Origin: Doryteuthis pealeii
Lineage: Eukaryota; Mollusca; Cephalopoda; Myopsida; Loliginidae
NCBI GenBank assembly: GCA_023376005.1
Contig: CM042142.1
Coordinates: forward strand, 49,043,051 to 49,107,050
Length of the DNA stretch: 64,000 bases
Reading direction: 5' to 3'
Numbering within the stretch: position 1 is the stretch's first letter; each line of letters opens with the position of its first letter. Made by a program: the position numbers and the translations under genes. The notes below the pieces were generated by a model, which saw only the letters and a list, made by a program, of their open reading frames with translations, ran no database searches and was not told the DNA's origin. Of this stretch, positions 1-13,200 are shown piece after piece.

Positions 1-21
1 TTTTATCTTTAGTTGGTTTTA

Positions 22-130
22 TTTTTTGATACATGGTGCAATGGATATAAGGATTGAGTTAATAGTTTTAAGTAACAATCATCGGGAGGTTGCAGGTTCA
101 AACCTGACAACAGGCAAAAATAACATAATA
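22..130 (+). mobile_element. SINE family D fragment (tRNA-derived)
   Basis: A ~110-bp unit with box-A-like GGTGCAATGGATA and box-B-like GCAGGTTCAAACC, ending in ACAGGC-AAAATAACA. Two more copies occur at 2885-3005 and 11795-11895 with the same order of motifs. Confidence 0.55.
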
Positions 131-161
131 CTTAACATTGCTTATTAAAAACTGAATATAA

Positions 162-165
<4 letters not shown>

Positions 166-212
<47 letters not shown>
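166..212. repeat. (TA)n microsatellite
   Basis: Uninterrupted TA dinucleotides. Similar TA tracts occur at about 10036-10067, 15702-15735, 20050-20085, 20445-20485, 20768-20798, 28876-28920, 42961-42998, 50350-50388, 58088-58124 and 58790-58834. Confidence 0.95.
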
Positions 213-217
<5 letters not shown>

Positions 218-239
218 CAATATTAAGTGACATATTTTT

Positions 240-494
240 GGAGGATATGTGCTTAATTGAAGTCATACCTAATTTTGAAAATTAATTGGTTAATAATTAA
301 TGAATTTAGGCGGGCATATATGTTCAAATGTAAGGCGAAACAAATCGAGAAAATGTCAATCCCAGTATGTACATTTCGACCTATTAGGTCTCATCAGCAA
401 GGTTATAGACATGGGAGACTGCTCTGTGTGTGACTCGAAACCTCAACTGCCAAGCTGACAGGCGGGGATTCTAACCACTACACCAGCTGGCCTG
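240..494 (-). mobile_element. tRNA-derived SINE with hammerhead-like core
   Basis: Read on the minus strand, the head has box A (TGGTGTAGTGGTTA) and box B-like GGTTTCGAGTC of a tRNA. The central part (402-361) contains CUGAUGA, a GACC/GGUC stem and GAAA. The tail ends near 240 with a segment (GCACATATCC) that recurs at 55048-55132. Length about 255 bp, usual for SINEs. Confidence 0.7.
361..402 (-). ncRNA. Putative hammerhead ribozyme core inside SINE
   Basis: Minus strand: CUGAUGA (397-391), stem II GACC with loop UAAUA and GGUC, then GAAA. Stem III would be AUGU/ACAU with no loop, followed by A as the NUH cleavage position; stem I would be CCUUG (402-398) with CUGGG (365-361), one U-U mismatch. 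All invariant core bases are present. The loop-less stem III means a monomer may cleave poorly and a dimer may be required. Not tested for activity. Confidence 0.5.
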
Positions 495-557
495 TTAATA
501 ACATGATGCATTTGAGTAAAAAGAAATTTTAATTGAAGAAAATTGAGCAATACTTAC

Positions 558-692
558 TTGCTGCTTTGATAAAATATCCATAGCATTCAACTGGAATTAT
601 TGGATTAGGAAGCTCTCTTAAATACTTCTTAAGAGCTCCAGCAGTAGAATGGATATTAAATCCAACCATATCTACAAGCAGGGGATCAGAAG
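558..692 (-). CDS. PIK3R1-like: Coding exon 13: BH/RhoGAP domain, LPNPIIP segment
   Basis: 135 bases, residues 427-471. LKKYLRELPNPIIPVECY is the part most like p85 (LPNPVIP in vertebrates) and corresponds to the FLRELPEPL motif of RhoGAPs. Ends phase 1 at donor GTAAGT (557); the gene continues off the left edge, where the rest of BH and both SH2 domains are expected. The intron separating it from exon 12 is about 10.5 kb. Confidence 0.88.
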
Positions 693-1340
693 CTGAAAAT
701 AAATAAGGTTTTAATTAAGTCTTTGCAGCACAGGAAAAAACGGCTCAAGCATGTAATTTGAAGACATTTTAAGTTTAAGTAAAACCTAGATTATACCTAT
801 ACAAGGTGTGTGAAAAAAGTATACAGATTTTTTGTACTTTTTGACACACCTTGTATTCTGAAAAAAAAAAAAAAAAAAAAAAAACAAACAAACAAACAAA
901 AGAAAAAAAAACACATTCCATTCATTAATTTTTTTCAGAACGCAAGGTGTGTCAAAAAAGTTACAAGTTTAAAGCTGTATTTACCAAGATAAAAATAAAG
1001 AATGAATGGAACATTATTTTTTTTTCAAAACACAAGGTGTGTCAAAAAGTACAAAAAATCTTGATACTTTTTTTTAAATACACCTTGTATGTTGTTGTTA
1101 TGGAGTCCACGTATGCTTCTTGGTCGGTATATGTGTTGGGAAACAAGTTTTTTGGGGTTGTCTTAGAAGCATGGAAAAAAGTAAAGATCAGAATTAAAGT
1201 GATGAATATTGTGTTCTTAATCTTTTCCTACTTTCTAATATTTGATGTGTCTCCCTATTTCTCAAAAGAACACAATATTCATCATTTTGATCCTGATCTT
1301 TACTTTTTTCCATGATTCTAAGACAACAAAATTTGTTTAT

Positions 1341-1385
<45 letters not shown>

Positions 1386-4300
1386 TCCTAAGAGCAGAAT
1401 TTTAAAAATCTCAGCCCACTGTTACTTATACAGTCATAATCCGACCTATGTCATTAATTGGTCCCAAAGGCTGTGACCTAAACCAGATGTAAGACCTTAA
1501 CTCTTAATGTCCTATACCACCTCATTCCACCCAGCTGGAAGTCACATTAGTTTTCCTAATCCACACCAAATGATAGCCTTTTTTTAAATGTAATATTAAA
1601 CATATTTAGAAATCTTTAATTTAAGGGAAATAATGTTACATATTAATTGGATCCCTATTACTTTTTAAGGAAGTATAGAAATCCTTATGGCAATCAGTAC
1701 AGCTGATGGCCTTGAGAGTGAGTGACAATGCTTGACCTCACTCTCACCTTGCTTTCTGGGGATAGAATCGTGAGAACGGAACCCCGATAGAAAGCCCTTT
1801 CCGGTTTAAGGTAAGCAACTCAGTAAGTCAGTTGCAGTTAGTCAGTTGAGAGTTAGGACTGAAGCTAGCAAGATGTGACTCTCGCGCGCATTTGTCTGGT
1901 CCTGGGGTTCCAGAATAAAATAACATCAAAGGTAAATCGAAGTCTTGTTGTTATTACTAAAAGCTAACAATGACACAAGGCTTCTGATAAGAAATGATCC
2001 CCAGCAGAACCAGACACGGAATCCCCAGATAAGAAAGACCAGACGAGACCATTAGAAGATAGAAGACAGAAGACTAGACGATCAGAAGACGGCCGGAAGA
2101 ATAGACCAGAGTAAGACGTAACAAATATATCTATATGGTACCGTGACGAACGGCTACGTAACAATAACAGGTAACTTTAAATGAAAAGGCCATTTTTAGC
2201 CATTTTTGATAGATCCTTATATGAATGGGGCTCTGGATTCTCAACAGGATGTTAAGAGTTTTAAAATGAGAACAAACACCATAAAACTAACATAAATTAC
2301 TTGTGAAAAAATATGAATATCACTAAACCTTACAAAAGAGACTAAAACATATTTTAGTCATATTCTTTTTTAAAGAATAATGAACTCAATAAGATTATAT
2401 TATTTACCTTTTGATTTTCCCTTTAAAATGCCTTACAATAGACACCTTATAATTAGCGTAAACAACACAAAGAAAAATATAACTCGTTAAAGCACTAAAG
2501 AATTTAAAGAACATTTTAATCTTAATTTATAAAGAATAATAAATAAAATTATGTTATATAATCTTATACATTTTTAATGTGTTTTTATTGTATCTTAAAT
2601 TCTTTTTAGCTTCTTTTATCTTATATTGTTAATTTTATTGGGCCATATGACCTTAAGGCACCCACCCCTTTTGCGATTTCGATTCGTGGGGACATTTTTT
2701 CCATTTACACCATCAAAATCCGGTTAATTGTTAACAGACAATTTTTAGAGTTTTTTTTTTTTAAATTATAAAACTAACCCCTAACAAACAACCGGATTTT
2801 TACGGTGTAAAATTTTTTTACTCGTGTGGAACGAGTCAATATCGCAAAAGGGGTGCCTTAAGGTCATATGGTCCATTTTATTTTTTGTCTGAATTGGATA
2901 TATGGCAAAATGGATATAAGTGTTGAGTGAGTACAATTCTAAGTGACAATCATCAGGAGGTTGCAGGTTCAATCCTAACTACAGGCGAAAATAACAAAAT
3001 ACTTAATATACCTTAACACTTGTACCCAGACATGGTTGATGGAATGAGAACAATCTACGCCAATGGATTAAATAAATAAATCAAATATGAAAATTAAAAA
3101 ATCTGTATGAAAGACATCACTGCTCATACACATGACAGATTGCTTTGATATATCTTATCTATAAATTTATAAGAATAATGCTTTAATATCATGAACAATA
3201 TATGTATGTTGAAAATTTACATTAGAAAAAAAAAATATAATATAATATGTATATATATTAACGAACTCCTCTGCACGAGCAGGATGTGACACAAGGTCAA
3301 TTTCTTAAGTGGAGTTTAACAGGTTTGAATTCAGAGTTTTCCTTCTAGACTGGTTACCTAGCCAAGGTTAAAGAACCCAGTCTGCCCTGCTATTTACCCA
3401 TAGCTGGAGTGAGAGTAGTTGGATGTATACCTTTCTAAAGGGTATTAGCGCTATGTGAAATGCAAACAGCCTCGTTCAAGCAGACTGGGCCCTTTAACCA
3501 TGGCTAGGTAACCAATCTAGGAGAAGAAAAACTCTGAATTCAAATTTGTTAAACTCTGCTTAAAAAATTGACCTTGTGTCACATCCTGCTTGTGTGGAGG
3601 GGTCAGTTTCCTCTTTACATTATGTCCGATTGAAACAGATTAGCATTATCGCTTCTGCGCACTCACCCCCTCTCTCTATCTTTCACCTATCTCTTAGTTT
3701 CTTATTATATTTTTTCCGTGTCCTTTTCTTCCCTTTATAATAAAATGGAATGGTCCATTTATTAGCTGAGATGACGACACTCATAAGACATAAGAATAAG
3801 AATGACATATATATATATATATATCATTTACTGTTATGGTTATTTTTATCATCATGATTTCACGGGTTATTCAGGTTATTGACCTAATTTCTTTTTGCTA
3901 TAGTTCAGTCTTCTTCAGGTTATACAATTCATATGGAAGCAGGAGGGGAGGGGGAGAAGGGGAGAGGGAGGGAGGAGAAGGAGAATGAGGAGGAGGAGGA
4001 GAAGGAGGAGGAGAGGAGGAGGAAGTGGGTCTCGTTTTCAAGAGACCATCTACCAATAGTTTATTTTTTAACAGTTGAAAAAGGAACTTATTCTTGCAAT
4101 TCATATTGTAGATCTGAAGAAAAACAAGTGACAGATAGGTTGAAGCACTGTGATAAGATCAAATAAAAAAATATAATAAAAAAAGAATGGCGATTAAAAA
4201 CTCCAAATAACTCTTACAATAAATCAAAGCCTGCTTAATAAATATAAATAAAAATGTACATATTTATGCAAGGCATGTCAAAAAAGTATAGAGATTTTTT

Positions 4301-7300
4301 TGTACTTTTTGACACACCTTGTGTTCTGAAAAAAATAAAAAATGTTCCATTCATTAATTTTTTTTCAGAATACAAGGTGTGTCAAAAAAAGTACCACGTT
4401 TAAAGCTGTATTTACCAAGATAGAAATGAAGAATGAATGGTATGATTTTTTTTTTTTTCAGAATACAAGGTGTGTCAAAAAGTACAAAAGACCTCAATAC
4501 TTTTTTGACACACCTTGTATCTTGAGATTACGGTCAAGTCATGCTGAAAGCATTGGTTCCTGCCAGATCACCAAAGTTAAGCAGCGATGAGACTGTTCAA
4601 TACTTAATTGGGTGACCACTTAAGCAACAGCAGGTACTGTAAGCAACCTGAGTTTTTGTTTATCAAAATGACTTGTTTCAGTATTGTTGCTGTTGGCAAA
4701 GTGGCCGGTTCCCTTTTCGCTAGTGCGTTAGGTTTGGTCAGGGCTAGACAGGCATGTACAAACAACATGCACTTTTTATCGGCATTGTTACAATTTATTA
4801 CACACAACTTTTTCTAAAGCATGATAATCTGTGTTTTTTATGTTAATAAATACTCAGAAAAGGTATAATTTCTCTTGCGAGACTCCCTAGAAAATATACC
4901 ATCCAATGAAAAACCACTCTTAAAAAAAAAAAAAAGAAGATAAATAAAGTCTAAAAAACTTATTTTGTATTTTTACATTAATTTACAAAATCCCAGTCAG
5001 TAAGTGGAAGAATTTACCCATGGGTAATTCTATGTCAAATCTTCCAGAAAAAAAAGGAAAATTACTACCCAGCCCCTTCAATTTTTCTTAAATTTTTTCC
5101 AGGTGTGGACTAAGTTAATATTAGACAATCTCAAAAATTTGGCAGAGTTTTTGTCGTAGATGAATGCCACATCTTACTATGAAAAAAAATCAAATCATCA
5201 ATAACTTAAAATTGATTGACTTTAAGACATTTTTGATAGCATTTTTGGATCCCTTATGCAAAAGTACTTTTATAAACCAATTTTTAGGAGTAGGGAAGCT
5301 CTATAACTTAATTTACAGACAAAAAATGTTACAAAAAGTCACCATTTTTCTTCAAATTTGGTGAGCTAAAAATCTACATAACTCTACTAATTTTTGGAAT
5401 TAGAAGCTCAAATTTCGGGGATTGTCTAACTTTATCACAATCCACACTTGGACAAAAAATTGAAGGGGTGACATGGCCTGGATGATTTGACATGGAATTA
5501 CGCCTACAGATATCAATTTTAAACCTCTTTAAAAAATTATTTAAAAAAAAAAAATTGAACCTGAATTTTATCTCTATAAAAAAATTAAAAGAACAATGCC
5601 TAGAAGAGTAATATTGTACTTTATTATACATTTTCTGAACTTCAAAAATAAGGCAACCATATAAACAAAATAAACTGTTATAAAAAATAAAAAACTGTTA
5701 TAAAAAAAAAAAAAAAAAAAAATGAAAACAAAATCTACTTTTCCATGGAATTATCTTTAAAACATGTAAAAATCATTTAATTGCAATGTCATTAAGGGAG
5801 TCAAATTAACAAAATGATTCAAGGGGTAGGGGAGTGGGGGTTGGCACATGACAACAAAATATAAAATACATGTCAGAATTTTGCAAAATATAAGACTTTT
5901 AAAAGAAACATCATTTTTTATTTCTTTAAATACTGATAATTCAAATTCAAACTAAAATCTGATAATTAGCCAATTTGGGGGGATTTTAAAGAAAAAAGGA
6001 AAAAAATGGTGCTCTAACAAGTGCTTGTTTTTGTACATACCTAGGGTAAGAGGTTTTAAAATCTGTAATATTTGAATGAATAAATATCAAACATTTTCAT
6101 AAAATAATGTAGATTTTAATGAAAAATAATTATTGATTTTAATGATTTTATTTTTTTTTAATGCAAAAAGTAAACTACTTATTTTCCATCCATAAGTGTC
6201 TCATTAATATGGGGGGGGGGACATAAGGGTTTACAAAATTAACAAATAAATACTTAGAACTGTATTTAAATTTTTAAATATTTAATTCTGTAAACATTTT
6301 TTTTAACTTAAGGATTTATTAATAAGTCCTCAGATAAACTTAGAAAATATTTGTAAAACCATTACAGAATTAAATATTTAAAATTTTATATACCGTTCTA
6401 AGTATTCATTTACGTTAATTTTGTAAACTGTTATGATTTGTTTAATTAGTGACTCTTACAGATGGTAAATACAAAATAATTTAAATTAATATATTTCTAG
6501 TAAATTATTTCCATTTTTTTTTTCATTTCGCAAATTAATATTTATTCATAAATACAGAAAGATATGAATTCAACATAAAAATAATTTTAGGAAAGATAAT
6601 TCGAATTATGTTGTTGTTTTGTGTTTTATGTTCTTAAAAATTAGAAAAATTGTATATATAATTTTCTTCCTTTACAGGGCCGCAACTTATACATAACAGT
6701 ACTCAAATAATTCTAGTTTAACACATTCATTTGTTTGTTTTGTTTTACGGCATATCAACCTCAGTTGGTCATTTAATACCGATAAAGTTTTGAAATAAAT
6801 CAATTCTTAATGGATAATACAATTTTTTTATAAATACATTTTTCTATTTAACCCACATATGGGACCCTAACAGGTACTACCACTCCGGGTCAGAGTGGAC
6901 CAGGGAGCAATGGTGATGAAGGGGTACTCCACATTCCCCAAACCTCCAAAACTGGAACCTCACCATCAGATAAGTTTAACGTCATTCCCAGGACATGTAG
7001 ACCCGCAGCCACCGCCTTCTAGCACCCATATGATAAAAAGGGGTTGGGGGTTGCCATAAGGGCAATAGGGTTGGGAAAATCATATAGGTGCTACAGCTTG
7101 ACGTGACCAGCGATTAATCGGAGGGGGCCTCTCCGACCGCCCGTCTAGCCCAAGATAGAGCCAAAGTAGAGTATTGCATGTCATGAACTGCTCATCCACC
7201 TGGGCTCTATCCTTAAGCATCACGGTCGCCACCCACAGCCAATAGGTGGCCCCATTGGGGGAGTCTTACCCCTCTGCAGAGGTGCATTCTAACGCCCCAG

Positions 7301-10033
7301 CCGACAGGGCGGTTAACACATTCAATGCAATACGACCCAGCAGTGGATCGTGCTATATTTTTTGGTATATGACCCACTGGTGGGTCAGTTCATACGAACA
7401 AAAAATATAGACAATCTAGCAGTTGTATCATATTGACAGTGTTAAAAGTAGTAAAAAGTAAAGTCGTTGGGTGGCCTATAGTCTGTATCAGCCAGACAGT
7501 GAAGGAGTCTATCTCCTTTTCACTAGCGGAGATTGTTTTGGCATCTGAGGTGGAGCGCCACACCTACCATCAGCTCCTTACTTTACCGATGGATACTCAA
7601 TTTTATTTTTAAACTCTTTTTTCTATTTAACCCTAACAGCTACTACCACGCCGGCATGTCAACCCTTGTTGGGTTATTGTATGCCAAAGACTTTTTGTTT
7701 TACTCATTCTTGATGGGTACTCATTTTTTTTTTTTATTTAACCTTAACAGGTACTACCACTCTGGGTCAGAATGGATCCAAGAGTAATGGTGATGAAGGG
7801 GTACTCCACATTCCCAGACCTCCAGAATTCGAACCTCACTATCAGAGAGAGTTTAACATCATACCCAGGACATTAAGAACCTCAGCCACTGCCTTCTAGC
7901 ACATATGTTTAAAAAGGTTAGGGTTTACCAAAAGAGCAATAGGGTTGGGACAATCATAGATGCGAGAGCTTGACTGTCCATCTAGCCTAAGTATCATGTA
8001 TCTGTTAATTCTTAGTAATTAATTTGTTTTTGAGATACATAAGCATTGGTTAGAGAGTATCTAGTTACTGAGCAATGACCAATTCAATCCCTGGGTGGGA
8101 AAATATTTGACAGAGAGGAAGAGACAGTCAAACAACATTAACAGGATAAAAATTAACTGATACAGGATATCCTGGGGCAAGAACAACCAAATGAGAACAT
8201 CATTGTAGAAAAATGAAAAGAGTATTTCATATTTCAACCATTTAGTCAAATAATAATCTTTAGTCTACATTAGAATTTGTATTATTATTCATATGAAATT
8301 ATTTGAAACATCTACCTTTGGTGTGTGTGTGTGTATGTGTAATGCTGTTCTCCTGTCTTACTGTTTTTTGTGTATGTGAGTGCACTTTTGTTGGTCTTCT
8401 ATGTTTGTGTGTGTGTGCCTCTACTTACAGTTGTGTTTTATTGTAGTGGATAGGTTTACAGATCCCTGTGCTACTCATACGCTGAGTTGGCGAAAACCAG
8501 AATCGAACTAGGAACCATGTGGTTTCTAGCCAAACGCTCTACCAACTGAGCTAACCCGGCCCCTATATAAAAACAATAAATGCTCTATATTTTACAAAAT
8601 ATATTGAGCACTTTTTGGCTTAACTACAAATGCTATTACAATAAAAATGTTGCAACATTTGATGCATATTTATATATATATATATATTTGTGTGTATGTG
8701 TTTGTTTGTTTGTTTTATTTTACGGCATATCAACCTCAGTGGGTCATTTAATGCCGATAAAGTTTTGAAATAAATCAATTCTTAATGGATAATACAATTT
8801 TTTTTATAAATACATTTTTCTATTTAACCCATAGATGGGACCCTAACAGGTACTACCACTCCGGGTCAGAGTGGACCAGGGAGCAATGGTGATGAATGGG
8901 GTGCTCCACATTCCCCAAACCTCCAAAACTGGAACCTCACCATCAGATAGAGTTTAACGTCATTCCCAGGACATGTAGACCCGCAGTCACCGCCTTCAAG
9001 CACCCATATGATAAAAAGGGGTTGGGGTTTGCCATAAGGGCAATAGGATTGGGAAAATCATATAGGTGCTGGGCTTAACGTGACCAGCCGATTGATCGGA
9101 GGGGGCCTCTCCGACCGCCCGTCTAGCCCAAGATAGGGCCAAAGTATTGTTTTTTGTGTATGTGAGTGCACTTTTGTTGGTCTTCTATGTTTGTGTGTAT
9201 GTGTGCCTCTACTTATGGTTGTGTTTTATTGTAGTGGAGGTTTATATTCTGAAGTAATTTTTTCTTTGACTAGAAGTAATGTTTATGTATGTACACATAC
9301 ACATATATATATATAATATATAATATATATAATATATAAGTAACATTGGGGCGGCCTAAAGTCGGTATCAGCCAATCAGCGAGGGAGTCTATCCCCTTTT
9401 TCACTAGTGCTAGACCAAGGAGATTGTTTTGGCATCTGAGGTGGAATGCCACACCTACCATCAGCTCCTTACCTTACCGCACAGGTCCCTGTGCTACTCA
9501 TACGCTGAGTTGGCGAAAACCAGAATCGAACTAGGAACCATGTGATTTCTAGCCGAACGCTCTACCAACTGAGCTAACCCGGCCCCTATATAAAAACAAT
9601 AAATGCTCTATATTTTACAAAATATATTGAGCACTTTTTGGCTTAACTACAAATGCTATTACAATAAAAATGTTGTAACATTTGATGAATAATATATAAT
9701 ATATATATATAAATATATATATATGTTTGTGAGTTTTTATGTTTTATTTTATCACCTCAGTGGGTCATTTAATGCCGATAAAGTTTTGAAATAAATCAAT
9801 TCTTAATGGATAATACAATTTTTTTATAAATACATTTTTCTATTTAACCCATAGATGGGACCCTAACAGGTACTACCACTCCGGGTCAGAGTGGACCAGG
9901 GAGCAATGGTGATGAAGGGGTGATTCCTAAACCTCCAAAAAAAACCTCAATGTTTAACGTCATTCCAAGGACATGTAGACCCACAGCCACCACCTTCTAG
10001 CACCCATCTATAAAGCTGTGTTTGTGTGTGTGC

Positions 10034-10072
<39 letters not shown>

Positions 10073-10157
10073 CTTCTAAACTCTATCAGTGTAGAAAAAA
10101 CAGATAACTCAGAGTCAGAATTATCCTGAAGAACCAGTGTCTGACTCATGTAGGTCC

Positions 10158-10209
<52 letters not shown>

Positions 10210-13200
10210 TATTTGGTTGGGCATTCTATTATGCAGATCATATATGTGTGTGCAGTTATGTTATTCTACTTGTGTATATGCTTGCATGCACGTGTGTGGT
10301 TAATTTCAGTTTAGATGTGGTTTGTACTTGTCTATAGAGTATTTTTCTTTCATCAGTTATTCAGGTGCTGATATACAGTAGTACCTTGACTTATGAGTGT
10401 CCCAACTTCAGTTTTCTGAGTTATGGGCTGTCACTATTGATTTTTTTGCTATGTGTTGAGAGCTAAAATTGGAGGTACAAGCGAGCTTCAGATACACTTA
10501 CGTTAATAAGTTTATTAAAAACATTCAAATTTCCAAATCTATTATACAAAAAAAAATATAATTCATAAAAAAATAAAAAATTAAAATATAAAATTTAAAA
10601 AAACATTAAAATATATTACAATACATAATTCATTACATTCTATTTTATTATGTTTTTATATAGGATTGGAACGAAAGTCTTGTCCAATAAAAAGTCACAT
10701 TTATTTAACCAATAAAAAACAATAAATTGGTTAAATAAATACTATTTTGTATCAGACAAGACTTTCGTTCTAATCCTATACAATACAGTGCTATTTTTCC
10801 TATTTAGAAAAAAAAAACGTTAAAAAAAAAAAAAAAAAAACGTTAAAAAAAAAAAAAGTTTTAAAAAAAAAAAAACGTTAAAAAAAAAATAAAAACGTTA
10901 AAAAAAAAAATAAAAACGTTAAAAAAAATAAAAAATTAGGGTGGGGTGGACGGATTAATGGTATTTCAGTTTAATTCAATGGGAAAAATTGATTTGATAT
11001 ATGAGGAAATTGAATTACGAGCAGAGTGAATTAAACTTGTAAGTCAAGGTACCACTATGTATATATTTTAAAAGTATATTGGACATAAGTTTAAACAGTT
11101 CTAAAGGATTTCTCTATTTTACAATATTTTTAAAAATCATTATAATGTATGAATTAAAATTTAAATGATGAGTAATTTTAAATACATATTTATACTTACC
11201 AGAGTTAAGAGTTGACTTAAGTTTATTTATGTCTTCAGTACGAGCAGATATTCTATAAACATTCATAGCTTCGTCCTCTGCAAAAGTAAATTAAAAAATG
11301 TCAAATAGTTGTTACAATTAGTTATTACAAATAGTTATTACAATTGAGCCGCAGAATAACCAAGCAAGGAAGTGGTTTTTCAGTTTCAAGAAAAAGACAG
11401 TATATTAGTTTATAAAACAACTTTTGTACTATTTAGATTTTTCAGACTGTTGTCTTCATTTTTTATAGTTTTTACACTACCATATTAGAAAAACAAACCT
11501 GTAAACAAAGACTAAAGATTTAGATATAAAAATACTAAACTAAATAAAATAAACATCGATAATAGTATTAATGTTCTAAAATGCCTGTAACTACATTAAT
11601 AATTTATACAATAATAATAATAATAATATTAACAATAATAATAGTGGAAACAATGATAATAACACTAATAATAATAATAATAACAATAATTAGAATAAAA
11701 TAAACAACCCCTATATATAGAATACAAAGCGTAATGGAACAACCCATTGTTGTATTGTTCATTTTTATAGTTATATATACAACCTTATGGGCAACGGACA
11801 CATAGCACAATGAATATAAGGTTGAGTTAATACAGTTCTAAGTGACAATTATCTAGAAGTTGTAGGTTCAATCCTGACTACAGGCGAAAATAACATAGAA
11901 TACTAAACATAGCTTAACAGAATTGGAACTAGATGCAGTTTAATGTCATACTCAGGACACTAAGACCCTCAACCACCGCCTTCTAGCACATATATGATAA
12001 AAAGGATTGGGAATTTGCCAGGAAGGCAATAGGGTTGGGACAAGCATATATGTGATAAGGCTTGATGTGACCAGCCGATTGATCAGAGGGGGCCTCTCCA
12101 ACCACCCGTCTAGCCTAAGTAAGGGTCAAAGTAGAGTGTTGTATGTCATGGACTGCTCAGCCATCATGATTCCGTTCTTAAGCATCATGGGTCTTCACCA
12201 ACAGCCAACAAGTGGCCCCATTGGGGGGGATTTTACCCCTCAGCCGAAGTGCAGTCAGTGTATTCAACAGCTCCAGCTGATTGTGCAGATTTCTCATCTT
12301 ATTGTAATGTAGATTCGGTGTCTGTCTGTAACCGAAGCTACATCACAATACCCTCAGGAATTGTATAAGTTTATCAATGAGTTTTTAATTTATAGTCAAA
12401 ATCATTAATATACAGAATAAAACTTATCTATTAACAATGTCTATGAAAATCTGAGTTATTTTTGCCTCAAAACTAACTATATTATTAGTGCTACTAAAAT
12501 CCTGCAACGTGTCTTATATATCACTATGAAATAAAGGTTTACATAGTATAATTTACATATTATATGGTGCAGTTAATTTGCATACTGGTTTTAACAAAAC
12601 CAGGTTTAATGAATAATTACTTGGTGCTATCGATAAAATAGAAAAACGAACAAAATTAAATAAAAAGTTTAAACTTATTTTATTTTTATTTTAATTGGTT
12701 TATATATAAAATCATTCATAGGATTGATTTTAATACGTTAGAGAATAAAACAATAATACTAATTATTGTTTTATTCTCCAACGTATTAAAATCAATCCTA
12801 TGAATGATTTTATATAAACCAATTAAAATATAATTAAAATAAGTGTAATCTTTTTATTTAATTTTGTTCGTCTTTCTAATTTAATATTTTTCGTTACATT
12901 AAAACTTAAATACTTATGCCCGGAGGGCGCATATTCTTGCTAGTTGTTTAAATGATTTGGATGATGGAAAACTAGAAAAGCCTTTTTATAATTGCTGCAT
13001 GAATCAATAGGACAAGTAATAAATGAATGAAGGGAATAAATATAAAGTGAGAAAAATAACTTGAATCAAGTTTAAATTTATCAATGAATGAAATTTACTC
13101 ACTGTGTTCAGAGCACCACTTCTCAATTTCACTTACACATCTAATTACTACAGATGGAGCCTCTAGTTTAGTTCTTTTTAAGTCTTCTGTCAAATCTAAA

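Larger units (their letters stand above)
1..557. other. Intron after exon 13 (partial)
   Basis: Contains a fragment of a tRNA-headed SINE (about 22-130), a TA microsatellite (166-212) and a complete minus-strand SINE with a hammerhead-like core (240-494). No coding segment seen. Confidence 0.6.
8361..10010 (+). repeat. Tandem segmental duplication (two ~800-bp units)
   Basis: Unit 1 (8361-9147) and unit 2 (9148-10010) share the same order: a TG-rich segment beginning TGTTTTTTGTGTATG, SINE B tRNA head, a spacer with AATAAATGCTCTATATTT, TA tract, and R1. Similarity is high. Unit 2 carries a longer SINE B (9347-9588) and its own TA expansion; unit 1 lacks the SINE body. Confidence 0.75.

Noticed and set aside
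61..110. tRNA-like heads (also 8455-8564, 9500-9588, 16895-16965, 30920-30998, 36420-36477)
   Set aside because: Box A and B are visible but acceptor and anticodon stems do not close, and each continues into a SINE body.
3898..4166. Proline-rich and Glu-rich frames
   Set aside because: Simple translations of a polypurine tract.
12007..12312. 101-codon frame
   Set aside because: It is the 3' half of R1; similar frames at 39656 and 62632 carry independent breaks, so no conserved protein.
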